From NCBI GenBank assembly GCA_021904315.1, contig CM038908.1, positions 13,598,501 through 13,662,500 of the forward strand: a stretch of DNA of 64,000 nt, in the 5' to 3' direction. The stretch comes from Sphagnum magellanicum. Taxonomy: Eukaryota > Streptophyta > Sphagnopsida > Sphagnales > Sphagnaceae. Of this stretch, positions 12,345 through 24,766 are shown in pieces. The translations under genes were made by a program, and so were the position numbers. The stretch's first letter is position 1, and each line of letters begins with the position of its first letter. The notes below the pieces were generated by a model. That model made no database searches. It saw nothing but the letters and a program-made list of their open reading frames with translations, and was not told the DNA's origin.

Positions 12345-12970
12345 GATAACATGAGTGCAATGCGTGTTTGGGCATCATTGATCTTTTTTGAGAAAAGATG
12401 GTTGCAAATCATGCATAACATGAGTGCAATGCGTGTTGTTTGGGCATCATCCATCTTTTTTGAGAAAAGATGGTTGCAAATCATGCATGATATGAGTGCA
12501 ATGCGTGTTGTTTGGGCATCATCAATCTTTTTTGAGAAAAGATGGTTGCAAATCGTGCATAACATGAGTGCAATGTGTGTTTGGGTATCATCCACCTTTT
12601 TTGAGAAAAGAGGGTTCCAAATCATGCATAACATGATTGCAATGTGTGTTGTTTGGGCATCATCAATCTTTTTTGAGAAAAGATGGTTGCAAATTGTGCA
12701 TAACATTGTGCAATGTGTGTTTGGTCATCATCCATCTTTTATGAGGAAAAAATGGATCCAAATCATGCATATCATGAGTCCAAAGAATGGTTGGGCATCA
12801 TTCTTGTTTTTGAAAAAAAAGATGAATCCAAATCATGCATAACATGAGTGCAAAGTGTGTGTCTAAGCATCATCCTAAACATGCAGAACATGAGTCAAAA
12901 GTGTGTTTGGGCACCATCCATGTTTTTTGAGAAGAAGATGGATCCAAAACGTGCATAACATGAGTGGAAC
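12345..12970. repeat. Tandem array, 70-72 bp unit, about 8-9 copies
   Basis: Units begin near 12,347, 12,417, 12,489, 12,561, 12,629, 12,702, 12,771 and 12,840, with decayed copies to about 12,970. The core is AACATGAGTGCAATG, then TTTGGGCATCAT, TTTTTTGAGAAAAGATGG and CAAATCATGCAT. Several units are 72 bp, a multiple of three, which keeps both strands open for about 170 codons. That explains the repetitive open frames here; I do not call them genes. Confidence 0.9.
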
Positions 12971-13069
12971 CCCATTAAGGGTCTTTGTGGACTAGGCCAT
13001 CAAATCCAAGAAGACCTTTAATGAGGTTCTTTCAAGTGTAAGGCAGTTCTCACTTTTTTTCAATAACTG

Positions 13070-14187
13070 CCAGTTTTGGTTCTTTATGTCTCTCTGTGAG
13101 AATCGGATCGATTCTTTGATTTATTTTTTTTAAAATTAGTGTTGGAGAGAACCTACCCAATTTTCAATATTTTAAAATATATATTATAATCCAGTTCTCC
13201 AGGTACTGAGTTGTCACTCATTTGAGAACAGTCAATTTTCAAAATCAGTTCTCACTAATTTGGTTCTCAAGTTTTTTTTTAAAATCATAAAAAATAAACA
13301 ATTAAAAAAATTAAAACAAAAAACTGGATTATTAAACAATTAAAACTGAGCAAATAAGGGGTCCAGTTTTCAAAAGAAGCAGTTGATTCAAGTCCGATTT
13401 TCTCAAATTTCTGAACCTCCGGTTCAGATATTTCAAAACCTAACCTAGAACCTGAACGTCAACCTGCAATTAACCTGAACCCGTCAACACCGGTTTGTTC
13501 AGGGTTGAGCGGTTCTCAAACGCTTACCCGATTCCCAGTCCGGTTCTCACAATGAGAACCGACTGACACTTTTATATGTGAGAACCGGACTGAAAACCGA
13601 CCTCAGGTTCTCACATGACGGAGAACCGGTTTAAATGTATACTTTCTTCTTCTTTTTTGGGAGAACGGACAGGTTCTCTCATAGAACTCAGATCCGGTTC
13701 TCAGAGTTCTCTGTATCATTTATTGGTTCCTCTTGTTCTTTTTCTCACTTGGGACTGCTACTCTTCTCCTGTTGCTTTTTTTCTCATACTGCTATTACTT
13801 TTCTCCCATTATTATTCTTCTCTCTTTATTACTATTACTTTTTTCCAATTGCTCTTATTCTTTTCCTGTTGCTGTTACTTTTCTCACATGGTGTTGCTCT
13901 TTTCGTGTGATGAAGTGATTTAATTATTAATTATTAAAAATGATTTTAATATATGAAAATTATAATAATCAGGTTGTGAAAACCGGATGTGAAAATTGAT
14001 TGTTGTTGTACATATGAGAATTGACTTATTTGAGAACCTGGTGAGTTTGAAAAAGATAAAAGCTTGATAACCTGACCGGTTCTCACCAGCCCAATAAATG
14101 TATATATTAGAGAACCAATCAGGTTCTCATAACATCATGAGAGAACCGGAACCTGGTCTCACAAAAAGTGAGAACCGCCCAACACTG
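13070..14187. mobile_element. Probable hAT-like non-autonomous element dense in GGTTCTC / GAGAACC motifs
   Basis: Over about 1.1 kb the octamer-like motif CGGTTCTCA or its complement TGAGAACCG recurs many times in both orientations (for example 13,540-13,700 and 14,030-14,180). The right edge GTGAGAACCGCCCAACACTG reads in complement as CAGTGTTGGGCGGTTCTCAC, a terminus of the CAGTG type seen in plant hAT elements with subterminal repeats. The left edge is less clear: CAGTTTTGGTTCTTT at 13,070 or TAGTGTTGGAGAGAACC at 13,137. No 8-bp target duplication could be confirmed. The open frames inside (13,615-13,923) are Phe/Leu/Ser low complexity. Confidence 0.4.
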
Positions 14188-14435
14188 GTTTTTTCCCAAC
14201 ATAATGAACATTTTCAAATTTAAAGGATGTTACAAAAGTATAAGGTACCTTACAGATTTGTAAGATCCCTGTCTAAGTATTTAAACACAGGATCTAATTG
14301 GACGGTCACGATGTAGCCTCTTTTTGCAGAGCATGCGTTGACCATGTTTGTTGCATGGAGATGGACGGTGGCGATTGGCGAGAAGTTTTCGTACCCCCTG
14401 GCCAGAATGTACGATACCCGCTATAGTCTCCGCAG

Positions 14436-14460
14436 ATTAGGGTTTGTTGCAAACCCTAAT
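14436..14460. promoter_or_regulatory. Inverted pair of telo boxes upstream of the aspartokinase gene
   Basis: Two perfectly complementary 11-bp arms (ATTAGGGTTTG and its complement) flank a 3-base spacer, so two telo boxes (AAACCCTAA) face each other about 30 bp before the first ATG of the aspartokinase frame. Telo boxes are known near transcription starts of many plant growth-related genes. The hairpin arrangement is seen directly; a regulatory role is inferred. Confidence 0.55.
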
Positions 14461-14486
14461 GTGCCGTTGTTCTTGTTAAAACCCTG

Positions 14487-17400
14487 ATGTGCCGTTGCAT
14501 TGCTTCATGTTCTCCTTGCAGTTCTGCTGCTGCTCTTGTTGGATCTCACGCTTGCACAGGAGAGTTAGTGCAACGTGCAGGTAGTATGGAGGCGGTCAGA
14601 CCTGCTGCTGCTGCCGCTTGCGCTGCGACTCCATCACAATTCGCGTTCTACTTTTCGACTTCACGCCGTTGCACTAAGCTGCAATTCGCTGGCGGAGCTG
14701 ACTTCTCTCCTTCGACTAGGGTTAGAGCTTCGTTCTTGGAATGGTCTGCTTCTTTTTCCTCGGGTGATGGAGCGAGTTGGATTGAGAAATTCGGTTTTTG
14801 CAACTGCAAAAGTGGGCCGAGACGACGACTTCTTCATCACGAGGCGCGGTGGGTGTGTTGTGATAACAACGGTGGTTTGGTGGGATTAGAGGAAAGAGTA
14901 CTGGAAGGAGGTGGTGGTGCTGCGGCGGCAGGTGGGAAGAAGAGATCGCAGCAGCAGCAGCTTTACACTGTTGTCATGAAGTTTGGCGGATCCTCAGTGG
15001 CCTCAGCTGACAGAATGCGAGAAGTGGCAGACCTGATTCTCAGTTTCCGTGACGAGATTCCGATCATTGTGATGTCTGCTATGGGCAAGACCACGAATAA
15101 TCTGCTCAAGGTGCCGTTTTCTCTCACATTTTGCCGCAGTTGTTCGTTGCAAAAAAAAGGAATTGTGCAGGCGGATCCTTTTGCACAAGGAAAACCCCCA
15201 GGGTTTGGTGTCTTTGTGTGAAAGCAAGGTGATTCAATGGCGAGCAGATGTTGTTGTAGCATGTTGCAATGTTTGCAGCACTGATGTTTTGTCCACCTTT
15301 GGAACCAGGCAGGGGAGGCAGCCATTTCTTGTGAAGTGGCAGAGTGCTGCTCTATTGTAGAGTTCAATCTTATAAAGGATCTCCATCTGCGGTACTGATT
15401 ACTTTCCCATCCGGGTTGCTAAATATTGTAACCATCTGTGTTCTCTTTATGATGTTACAGACAATTGTGAAGAGGTTTAGATTGCAAGTTCCAAGAGCTT
15501 ATTGGTCTTGGGGAAGCATGACAGCTCTAAAACTTGTACACATAAGCTGATAATGGAATTCCTGCCGGAATATGTTGACAAGCATCATGACCATGTTGCA
15601 CTGTGCACAAGAGGTGAAGGGGTGCAATGGTGGGTATTGCAGAACTGCTGATCAGCTGGGGATAGATCGCTCTATTATTGCAGGTATCCTGCATACCTCA
15701 TGCATGGCTTGTTTTCAAACCAGATTTTTAGATTGAAGTCTTGAGTTTTTTCAGAAACTAGGAGCCTGGTGCTGCCTTTGACATTTCCAATCATGCGTGG
15801 CAGGACTTGTGCTGTATACTTTCTTTGTCGTTACTACATGCTGGCTCCATATGGCCTCCCCTTGCTTGATTCATGGATTGGGAGATGATATCATATGAGA
15901 CTATATTTGAAACACCCTGGGCACTAGTACAGAGTTGTCTACTTGTTTGGTCTAGAGGGTAAGGTATGTCTGTCAAATAGTAGAGATCCTCTGTTTTTTT
16001 AATCCATGGAGCAGATGTTGGATTCGATAGAATACAAGTGACAGCTTTTCCTAGGGGATGGTGGAACTGGGTTCTTGCACACCATAATTGTTGAATGTCA
16101 TGACCGAAATGTGTTGCTTTGTTTTGGAGCAGGACTTTTAGAAGAGCTGGAGAGTTTGCTGACCAGAATCGGTTCAGACAGAGAGCTGTCAGACTGCACT
16201 AAGGATGAGTTGGTTTCCTTTGGAGAACGACTCTCGACACGCATTTTTGCCGCCTACCTGAACAAAATTGGAAGACATTCTCAGCAGGTCTGTCTGACAC
16301 AATTTATGGCTGGTTTTATCTAGTTTTATGTGCATTTTTGCTAGGATGATTTTTGAAGGTCCAGCTTCAGTCCATGGAATTGAATACATGAAGATAGCTG
16401 TTGTGCCTTCCCCTGTGATTATATAAATACTCATTTGCAAATGGTCCAAATAAATTATGGGTCTTCCTTGTGGTGATTTGGCATGCAGTATGATGCTTTT
16501 GATTTAGGAGTCATCACAACTGATGAGTTCACAAATGCTGAAATTGTGGAAACAACATATCCCACAGTTTTGAGACGGCTTCAAGAAGAGTCAGAGAGGT
16601 GCAAGAAGTTTGCAAGGGGTCCAACAATACCAGTTGTGACTGGATTCCTTGGCAAGGTAGGGGACATCATGAAACCTGCTACTTGTCCTTTTCACCATGC
16701 TAAAGAAGTTTGACCATGTCTGCAAGCTTATATGTTCTCCCACTGTGAATTTGTGCTGACCTTTGCATAACATAGGTTGTATAGGATAATCAAATCTCTA
16801 ACCAGCACAAATCCTGGTTGATTTAACAGAGCTTGCTGCAGCTTGAATGAAGATTCTATTGGCTTTTTTGATTTGCTACTCCTCTTGAGTGCTAGCTGTC
16901 ATCATGACTGAGTCTTCATGTTGCCTTTTGAAATCTGACAGAAGCTCAGAGTGCAGTTTTTTATTGTACTGTTTGCATTAAGTTTCAGCAGATGATTATA
17001 CACTTATATACATGTGCTGTTGTGAAGTGATGAAGTCCGTTTGGACTAGTGGTAGCTAGTGACTGCCATTTGTCATGATGGTGATGGTCTGAAGTTTGTT
17101 ATTGACACTCACAAGGTTACGAGTATGCTTTTTCATGTTATATTTCTTCTGGTGTTTTTTTGGATTATAACACAATGGTTGCCTTGTTTTTGTCTTGGTC
17201 TTTTCCTGTTTCCTCACCTTAGTAACCTGATGGCCCCTCTCCAGTTCTTGTCCAGTTTTCTTTCTACTTTATCTAGTAAGAAGTTTTGTAGATGATCTGG
17301 TTTTTCCCGATTTCTGTGGCATGTACCTTGCAAGTGGGTGTGAAACCTGATATATTTGCTAACTCTAATAAATGACAAGAGGAGCCATTAGAAATACACA

Positions 17401-20400
17401 TGCACACCCACTTCAGAGAGCTGATGAAGTCTGTAGGGATGTTATGGTAGCTGGTCACTGCCATATGCTTGCCATTGACATGCATGTGACTGCTGCTGTT
17501 TGTTCAAATTGTGCCTCAGTATTGTTTTTGTTTCTTTTTTCTGTTCTTTAGGGTTTGGTTTCTTCTTTTTCTTGTTCAGTGAAATCTGTACAGCCTTATT
17601 TATCAGATCATCTCTCAATTCTGTTTATGTTGACTTGAATCGTTAGTATGAAGTTCTCAGGAGTTATGAAGATGGATGTGTTTCTGTTGACTTTTCAATC
17701 TGATTGAGCTTGAATAACTCAGATGAGCCATCCTCTGTGCACAGGGCATGTCCACAGGACTGGTGACAACTCTTGGTAGAGGGGGAAGTGACTTAACAGC
17801 CACAGCCATTGGGAAAGCACTTGGACTCCGAGAAATTCAGGTGGCTTAGCTCCCTGCACCCAATTGCTTTACTTTGCTTTTTTGATTTATCTTGATGAAG
17901 GTCCTAAGTCCTCTCATTGGTTTTGTGAAGGAATTATGGCTCTTCTCTGCAACAGGCCTCTCTTTTTCACTATGCTCATAGTACCGCATTTGTAGTCTCA
18001 CCATACTTTGCTATCATTGCTTTCCCAGTTCTTTCATTGTGTAATGCTAAAGAGGTCTGTGGCTAGGAAAGTCCTGTTTAGTACTTTATGATCTGATTAC
18101 AGAATGGTCCTTAAAGAATGTTTGTACTAATATGTGAGGTTTGTTCAAATTGTTTAGAGAATATGAGTGCTCATCACTCAGATGTGCTTTCTCACATGGT
18201 GATACGTCTACTGTTAAGTATATGGAGTACCAGAGCAGAAGATTAAGTATTCCGTGTCTTTGTAAATATAGAACAACCACCTGTTGAAGATTCCCTATAC
18301 AGGAAAGCTTGCATGCAATCTTTGTATGAGTGTGAATCTGAAGCTATGTGTATCCTAATGCCTTCAATGAGGATATTCAAAATTGCAGCTCATTGAGGAT
18401 GATTGCTGTTTGAGTTCCCATCTGGCAAATCTTGATTGTCTTTGATGAGAAGACTGATGTTGAGGCTCACTCTGGGCAGGTGTGGAAAGATGTTGATGGG
18501 GTTTTGACATGCAACCCCAGTATTTATGGCAAAGCTTTACCTGTTCCATTTTTGACCTTTGAGGAAGCGTCAGAGTTGGCTTACTTCGGTGCCCAGGTAC
18601 TTTTTCCACAGACCATTGTTACTTAAGTTGATTAAATCAGCAGGCAGGCAGGCAGATGATAGAGACACTTGATGTTCCATATGCAGATGTCATGCAGAGT
18701 AACAGGGGCTCTTAAAAGATGTGGTTTACAGGAGGCAACTGGTACTCACACAGGGTGGGATGTATTTTAATTCAAGAGTCTGGAACAGATTGAAGTCAAG
18801 CAATTTGTTGGAGCTGGTGATTATGATGATGTGGGCTTAGTATGGAGCTCTGACCAAGGTTTGATACTGGCAGGTGTTGCACCCTGAATCAATGAGACCA
18901 GCAGAAGCTGCAAATATCCCTGTGCGTGTTAAAAATTCATACAATCCACAATCACCGGGCACCCTCATTACGAGAAACCGAGATATGAGTCAGGTCTGGT
19001 TTTCTGGAGTAATTTGATATGGTTGTGGCTATGATTATATGGCTCCTTAGATTCTGGATGCAAAATCTATGAGATGAACAAATTGATTGTGCCTTGTCTG
19101 AGAATTCTCAAACCACACCATGATGTTGTAGTTCCTCAAGGGCATTTGAACTGTTCTCTATGTTGGCGAGCCTGTTTCCCAGCTAAGTGTGGATGTAAAC
19201 TTAGAGATTTTGGGGAGCTCAAGTAAGGGTGCTCTCACAGAAAGTTCAATCCTTCATTTAACCTGTGACATTGTCATGATTTCAGTCAAACATAGCAAGC
19301 ATTGTGCTGAAACAAAACGTGACAATGGTGGACATTCAGAGCACCCGCATGTTAGGCCGAGTTGGCTTCTTGGCGAAGGTCAGCTTTGCACTTATCTTGT
19401 GAACTATTTTTGGTGGGATCTGGTTTCACAGCTGATATTGATTCTGAATTAGTGGCATACCTCATTCTGACTGTGATTTCTGTTATCTATTAGAGACTGA
19501 AAAGCTTTGTGAGTGTCATACAAGGGTAACTAACTTGCTTGTTTTCCAGGTTTTCACCACATTTGAGAAATTGGGCATTTCAGTTGATGTCCTTGCCACA
19601 AGTGAGGTTAGCATCTCGCTGACACTGGACCCTTCCAAGCTATGGAGTCGAGAACTTATCCAGCAGGTACAGCTTTCACCTGCTGACCTCTTGTGACTGA
19701 AATAATTCTTTGTATCTGTTTTGATGGAATTTGCATTGTTGCTGAAGCTTCATGAACATGGCCCAGCAAGCATGGACAGTAGTTTTCTTGGAGTGATTTT
19801 CACCTGCAGCTTTGTGGTTTTTACGTTTCTGAATGAGGCAATCATTATGTTTAGATCAGGATGCAGGATCAGTTTTTAGAGGATAATTTCATACAACTGA
19901 TTTTCCCATACAGAAAATTGGGGAGAAGATAATATTCCTTCAGTATGATTACTGAATTTCCAGACTGTGGAAACAGACTAGCTTTTGTGGTTAAGATGAG
20001 ATGCTTGTCCCCTTGGACAGGTCTGCGGTTTTTATTCTTTGAGGATGATGTGTTCCATTTGCCTTACTGAACAAATCTTTGAGATGTGATGGATAGCTGA
20101 CAAGGGCCAGAAGGGACTGGAGGTGGAAAACAGGAACTGGACAAAATGAAGACAGAGCTGCAGAGTATTGGTGCAGTAGTGAATTTAGTGAAGAGGCGTT
20201 CCATCATTTCCCTTATTTGCAATGTCAAACGCTCCTCTCTCATCTTGGAGAAGGTAAAACAATCTGTTCTATATTCCTATTGATTTGTGGTCATGGGAAC
20301 TTGAAGTCATGTTGCTGGCTTGCAAATGCAAATAGGATGAAGAGTGGTGCCTTATCTGCTGGGGATGATGGCCTGATCCATCTTAAAACCTTCTTTGTGC

Positions 20401-21007
20401 TGGATCTGATCAAACAGGTTTTTGAGGTGTTCAACAAGAATAATGTCAATGTTCAAATGATCTCTCAGGGTGCCTCCAAGGTGTGTGTCACATTCATTAA
20501 CTCTGCTACACTGTTAAGTTGCAAATAATGGTTACAGACTGAATGACGTCTTGCTTGATGTTGGTAAATTTGTTGCTCTTCTATGTACAGTCGACATTGC
20601 TATGAGCTTCTTCTGTGACCCAGTTTGAGCAAAAGAACAATGTCTATAATTTTGCAGCTTTGCTTCCTAGTTATGTGTAGTTAGTGTCTGTAATACTTGT
20701 GTATTTCATCTGCATGGCATAAAGTCAACAAGCAGGGTAGGGTTAACCTTGAAGGATGGACAGTATGTGTCAACCTACATCTGTAGATTTGTGTACAAAT
20801 CTGTTTAGTTGTCCCAGAATGTATGTTTCTGCACGTTCTGTAGTTTTGAATGATGGTATGTGTTGTATTTGGGGGAAACAGGTGAACATCTCAATGGTAG
20901 TGGATGATGCAGAGGCAGAATCTCTTGTGATTCAGTTGCACAAAGTCTTCTTTCCAGAATTGGAGTCAGACGGAAATAAAGTGATTGTGAAAGGTATCTT
21001 GCAGTGA
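14487..21007 (+). CDS. Aspartokinase, monofunctional, plastid; 13 exons, 640 aa
   Basis: Phosphorylates aspartate, the first step of Lys/Thr/Met/Ile synthesis in plastids. Exons: 14487..15110, 15309..15391, 15643..15683, 16133..16287, 16489..16656, 17745..17840, 18480..18596, 18874..18993, 19286..19378, 19550..19666, 20134..20253, 20418..20480, 20882..21007. All junctions are GT-AG and keep frame; introns are phase 0 except the two around the 41-base third exon (phases 2 and 1). Residues 1 to about 155 are a Ser/Ala/Arg-rich transit region; an in-frame ATG at 14586 is an alternative start (607 aa). Kinase landmarks are VMKFGGSSVAS (Lys165), MSAMGKTTNNLL, LVSFGERLSTRIFAAYL, VVTGFLGK, TLGRGGSDLTA and VWKDVDGVLTCNP. 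C-terminal ACT regulatory domains hold GISVDVLATSEVSISLTLD and NVNVQMISQGASK, the kind of sites where lysine acts as feedback inhibitor. There is no homoserine dehydrogenase part. Confidence 0.97.
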
Positions 21008-22828
21008 AACCTCCAATAAATATGACTGCTTGTGGCTGCTTTGTGTTGCTTGATCAAATAAGCTTCAGATCTGTTTCATATGGTTCAAGGCTGCTTGTTT
21101 TACTTTGATCATGAATTGAACAGATCCTGTTTCCCATGGAACTTTTGCCAGATGAAGAAAGTTGCTAGGGCTGTATTTGCACACAAAGTCAGCAGCTTAT
21201 TTTCGATTTTAAAATTTGCAGGCTGTGCTTGTCAACCACTTTAGCATTGGGCATTGGCCATCAAGCAATGGAGAGACCCACCCAGCAGCAGGCTCGAGCA
21301 ATGATCAGCATGTTGTCAAGTCCATGGGTGTAGATTGATGGAGGTGTACTTGTCAAATTAGAGATTCTTCAAATTTTTTTCATGAACAGATGATTGTTTA
21401 GAAGTCAAAATGGAATGACTTGTAGGAAATTTTGCTACTATTGAAGGTGTGCCCCTGAGAGACTTGACAGGAGGATGTTTTGATTATTATCTGGATGCAA
21501 AACAATTTCAGCACTATTCTTGGTTTTAGAGTAGCAGGCATTCTTTGTTTCAGAGAGGCATATTTGTTGATCTTCCAAGTGTTTTTTTGCCCCAAAAGGG
21601 GATAGAATCCAGCCACTAGGTGGGAGGAGATATAGTATATAGACCTGGGATCTCCAAATTACAGAAACAGTGATGCAGCTAGCTGGGGTGAACAATCATC
21701 CATGTGGAAGAATATGGATGGAGATATTCATGCAAGGTATTTGAAACTTGCATGTCTTAGTGTTTGCTCATTTGTTGCCTACACATACAGATCTGACATC
21801 CTGACAACCTTATTTATTGGTGATCACTGAATTCTATTTAGTTTTTCTTAATTTGTAAATTTGAATAAGTTTTCAGTATTGAGTTTCTATCTCAGTTCTG
21901 GAAGCAACTGAATGACTGAGTCACATTCAAACTGTTCATGTGATGCTTGGCCAAAATTTTGGGTTTAGGGTGGCCAGGTTTCATCAAGGAGTAAAGATGA
22001 TTCAACTTGCTGTCTTGGTCCATTGCTGACATGGGTGAAATCTACATTTATATTGCGGAAAGTATTGAGGACTCCTCTAGACTTACAAAGTCAACCTTAA
22101 GAGTTCATACATGACCACTGATAGGGTTATGAGATTTCAGATCTGACAACAGATCAGCAATCAGGAAGATTAAGTTAAGCTGAAGAGTTGTTATGCAATT
22201 ATTGATACAGGTTATAAGATTTCAGGTCTTACAACATATCAGCAATCATGAAAAAGAAGAGACCAGATGCTTTGAAAGGCTCTGTATCCATGAGATTTCT
22301 GCATTTAATCTAGAATGTAGTTTTGGCTTCTACCACAAAAGGTAGGTGAGAAAAGTAACCAGTACCTGATGTTGTGGGATCACCGTCCTTAATTGTTCTT
22401 CAAGAAAAGATCATGGGTCCCCCCTATATTGCAGGGCAATACTGGATGCTGATCCTACATTGTGGCCAAATGCTGTCAATGTTGAATAACTTGCAGAAAG
22501 AGAAGCCTTAAGTGTAGCACAGCATCTTGATTCCCCACTATAAGCTGCCTTCCAATTGGCAGATCACCAGTACTGGTTCTTGAAGCATCAACAAGGTGGG
22601 CATTAGGCAGAAGCAGTGTGTGCAAACTAGGCAATACACAGAAGTCACCATCTGGGCACCCTGAGGTATTATGAGTCTTTGAAAGAACATGCACTTGCTT
22701 GTTTCAAATGGAAAGAGAGATGGTAAAGGAAGATACAAAAGGTATTGACAGCAGTGCAAAACAGTGATTTGTTCTCCAATACAACATTCTTGTCAGCAGC
22801 AAGCTAATATCTCTTTCTAAGGAGCTCC
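21008..22828. other. Intergenic, with a short duplicated segment
   Basis: Holds the 3' UTR of the aspartokinase gene and no recognisable gene. A segment of about 50 bp (22,118-22,170) is repeated at 22,203-22,256 (GGTTATGAGATTTCAG followed by ACAACAGATCAGCAATCA, with changes). Confidence 0.6.
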
Positions 22829-22844
22829 AAACCCTAACCCTAAA
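22829..22844 (+). promoter_or_regulatory. Telo-box pair upstream of the NSRP1-like gene
   Basis: AACCCTAACCCTAAA lies 145 bp before the ATG, followed by a GA-rich leader (22,868-22,985). The position fits a telo-box near the transcription start. Confidence 0.5.
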
Positions 22845-22988
22845 CCTCGCTGGGATGGGGACCGGGTGAGAGAGAGAGACAGGGAGAGAGAGCGAGCGAC
22901 AGCGCGTCTCTTGTGTTTCGATCTAGTTCTGCATCTCTTCGAAGTCGCAGTTGTTGAGTCCTAGTTTTGGAGAAAGAGAGAGCGAGAG

Positions 22989-24766
22989 ATGGAGGGGACG
23001 AAGGGAGGGAAGCAGTATGGATTACAGTTGCGCGTGAAAGCGCCCCCGAAGAAACCAGCGAGACCTGTCCCAGCGTTTTCCTTCGACGACGGTGCTGAGG
23101 AAGATACTGTGGAGGATGCCATCGCCCGTCAAGCCACGAAGAAAAGATCTGTTCGTGAGGTATCTTGTTTTTTTTTTCACAACGTCAATTTTGTTGGCAT
23201 AAGAACAACATTTGGTGGATTTCCTGCTGGCCTTTTTTCTCGAGTTCTAGAGGGGAATTGTGGTCGTTTTGAGAGCTATATAGGAACGAGTGTTTTCACT
23301 TCTCATCTCTGCAGCACTGCACTTTTACTTTAATTGAATAGGTAGAGCTGCAACACAAACGTGCGTTGGAGGAGGATCCCTCGGCATTCGATTACGATGG
23401 TGTGTATGATGAGATGAAGGGAAATCAAGCCCGTCCTATCCAAGAAGATCGGGCCAAGCGTGAGGTATGTAGGAGAATTGGATCGGAACTTAGATTCTTG
23501 TTGCAAAACTGATGAGGGTTTGAATCCCTTTCCTTTTCAGGAATTTCCCAGTTCTAACATATTCATCATTCAACCAAGAGAAGCTTGTCAAGAATTTTAT
23601 CATTCTAGATTCTTCGCGTAGCAATTTTGTTGTGGTTTTCTGAATCTGTGAATTGGGATAGTTTCTGTGTATTAAGCAGCAATGGCAATGAGCACCTTCC
23701 ACTTTTGCAGAAGCTTGTTTTGACATGAGTTTGTGTGTGAAATGCAGTCAAAGTACATTGGAAAACTGCTTGAAAAGGCTAAGTTACGAACCCAAGAGCA
23801 TGATGTTGTATATGAGCGGCAGTTGGCCAAGGAGCGGGCCAAAGAGGATCATCTGTATGGGGACAAGGAGAAGTTTGTGACTGGTGCCTACAAGAAGAAG
23901 TTGATGGAGCAGGCTAAGTGGCTTGAAGAGGAGCGTCTCAGGGAACTTCGAGAACAAAAAGAGGAGGTTTGACTACCTTCCTTTCGATTGTGGAGTTCCC
24001 TCTGCAATCTCATGGATATGTTTTCGAATGGTAGTTGTGAAGCAGAAACAGAATTTGGTAACTACAGTCTAGTTCATGACTCAGAACATCCTTGCATCCT
24101 AATGTATGAAGTTTTGGTGTACATTATGTTTTGATTTTCTCCTAACATGTGCTCCATATGTAAGGGCAGTATTTTGATCTACCTTGCTCTCTTGCTCTGT
24201 ACTATGTTGAAATTGTGCAGGTGACAAATAAGCAAGACCTCAGTGACTTCTATCGCAATCTTCTGAAGAACAATGTGGCTTTTGGAACAAGACCTGAGTC
24301 AAAGCCATCTGAAGTCCCACTGGCACATGGGAGGAAGGAGGCTCATGCTGAGGCTCCCTCATCACACTCTGATAAAGGGCCTGTGGCTTCGTCAAGCAAC
24401 AGTGCAGATGGGGAAGAAGAGCATGATGTGCCAAAGAGTAGTGAAATTAGTAGGTTTTCAAGCAAGGAAGGGGTTTCAGAACATATCCATCAAGTCTCTG
24501 AGCACAAACAGGTTGGAAATGAGAGTCAACATTCCGATCCACAGTTGCAAGGTTCACAAGAATATCATAGAGATAAAATTCTGCCAGCCAAAAGCCCTAC
24601 ACCTCCAGCTGCTGCGCATGACATGGCTTCACAAGAGGATGTAAAAGTAGGTACAGCACCTGTAGAAAGGAGTACTGAGTTGAGGATGGATCAACCTAAT
24701 GCTGCAGATTCTGTAGCTGCTGCAAAGGAGCGGTATTTAGCTCGGAAACGACAGCGAAATGTCTAG
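22989..24766 (+). CDS. NSRP1/CCDC55-like nuclear speckle splicing regulator, 352 aa, 4 exons
   Basis: Member of the family with the Nsrp1 N-terminal (DUF2040) domain; the animal protein sits in nuclear speckles and influences splice-site choice. Exons 22989..23159, 23342..23464, 23748..23966 and 24221..24766 join in phase 0 with GT-AG borders. The protein begins MEGTKGGKQYGLQLRVKAP, has an acidic segment with DPSAFDYDGVYDEMK, and then the charged helical core: SKYIGKLLEKAKLRTQEHD, ERQLAKERAKEDHLYGDKEK and GAYKKKLMEQAKWLEEERLR. Next comes NKQDLSDFYRNLLKNNVAFG, which closes the conserved domain. Residues from about 200 are Ser/Glu/His-rich and low in complexity, and the chain ends with the basic stretch RYLARKRQRNV. 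The length is close to plant homologues as I recall them. The start is the first ATG after the GA-rich leader. Confidence 0.93.

Noticed and set aside
12212..12842. 164- and 175-codon frames on opposite strands
   Set aside because: Both arise from a tandem unit whose length is a multiple of three.
15469..15550. Possible third aspartokinase exon starting ACAATTGTGAAGAGG
   Set aside because: Joined to exon 2 it hits a stop at once. The 41-base exon at 15,643-15,683 keeps frame and matches the conserved helix.
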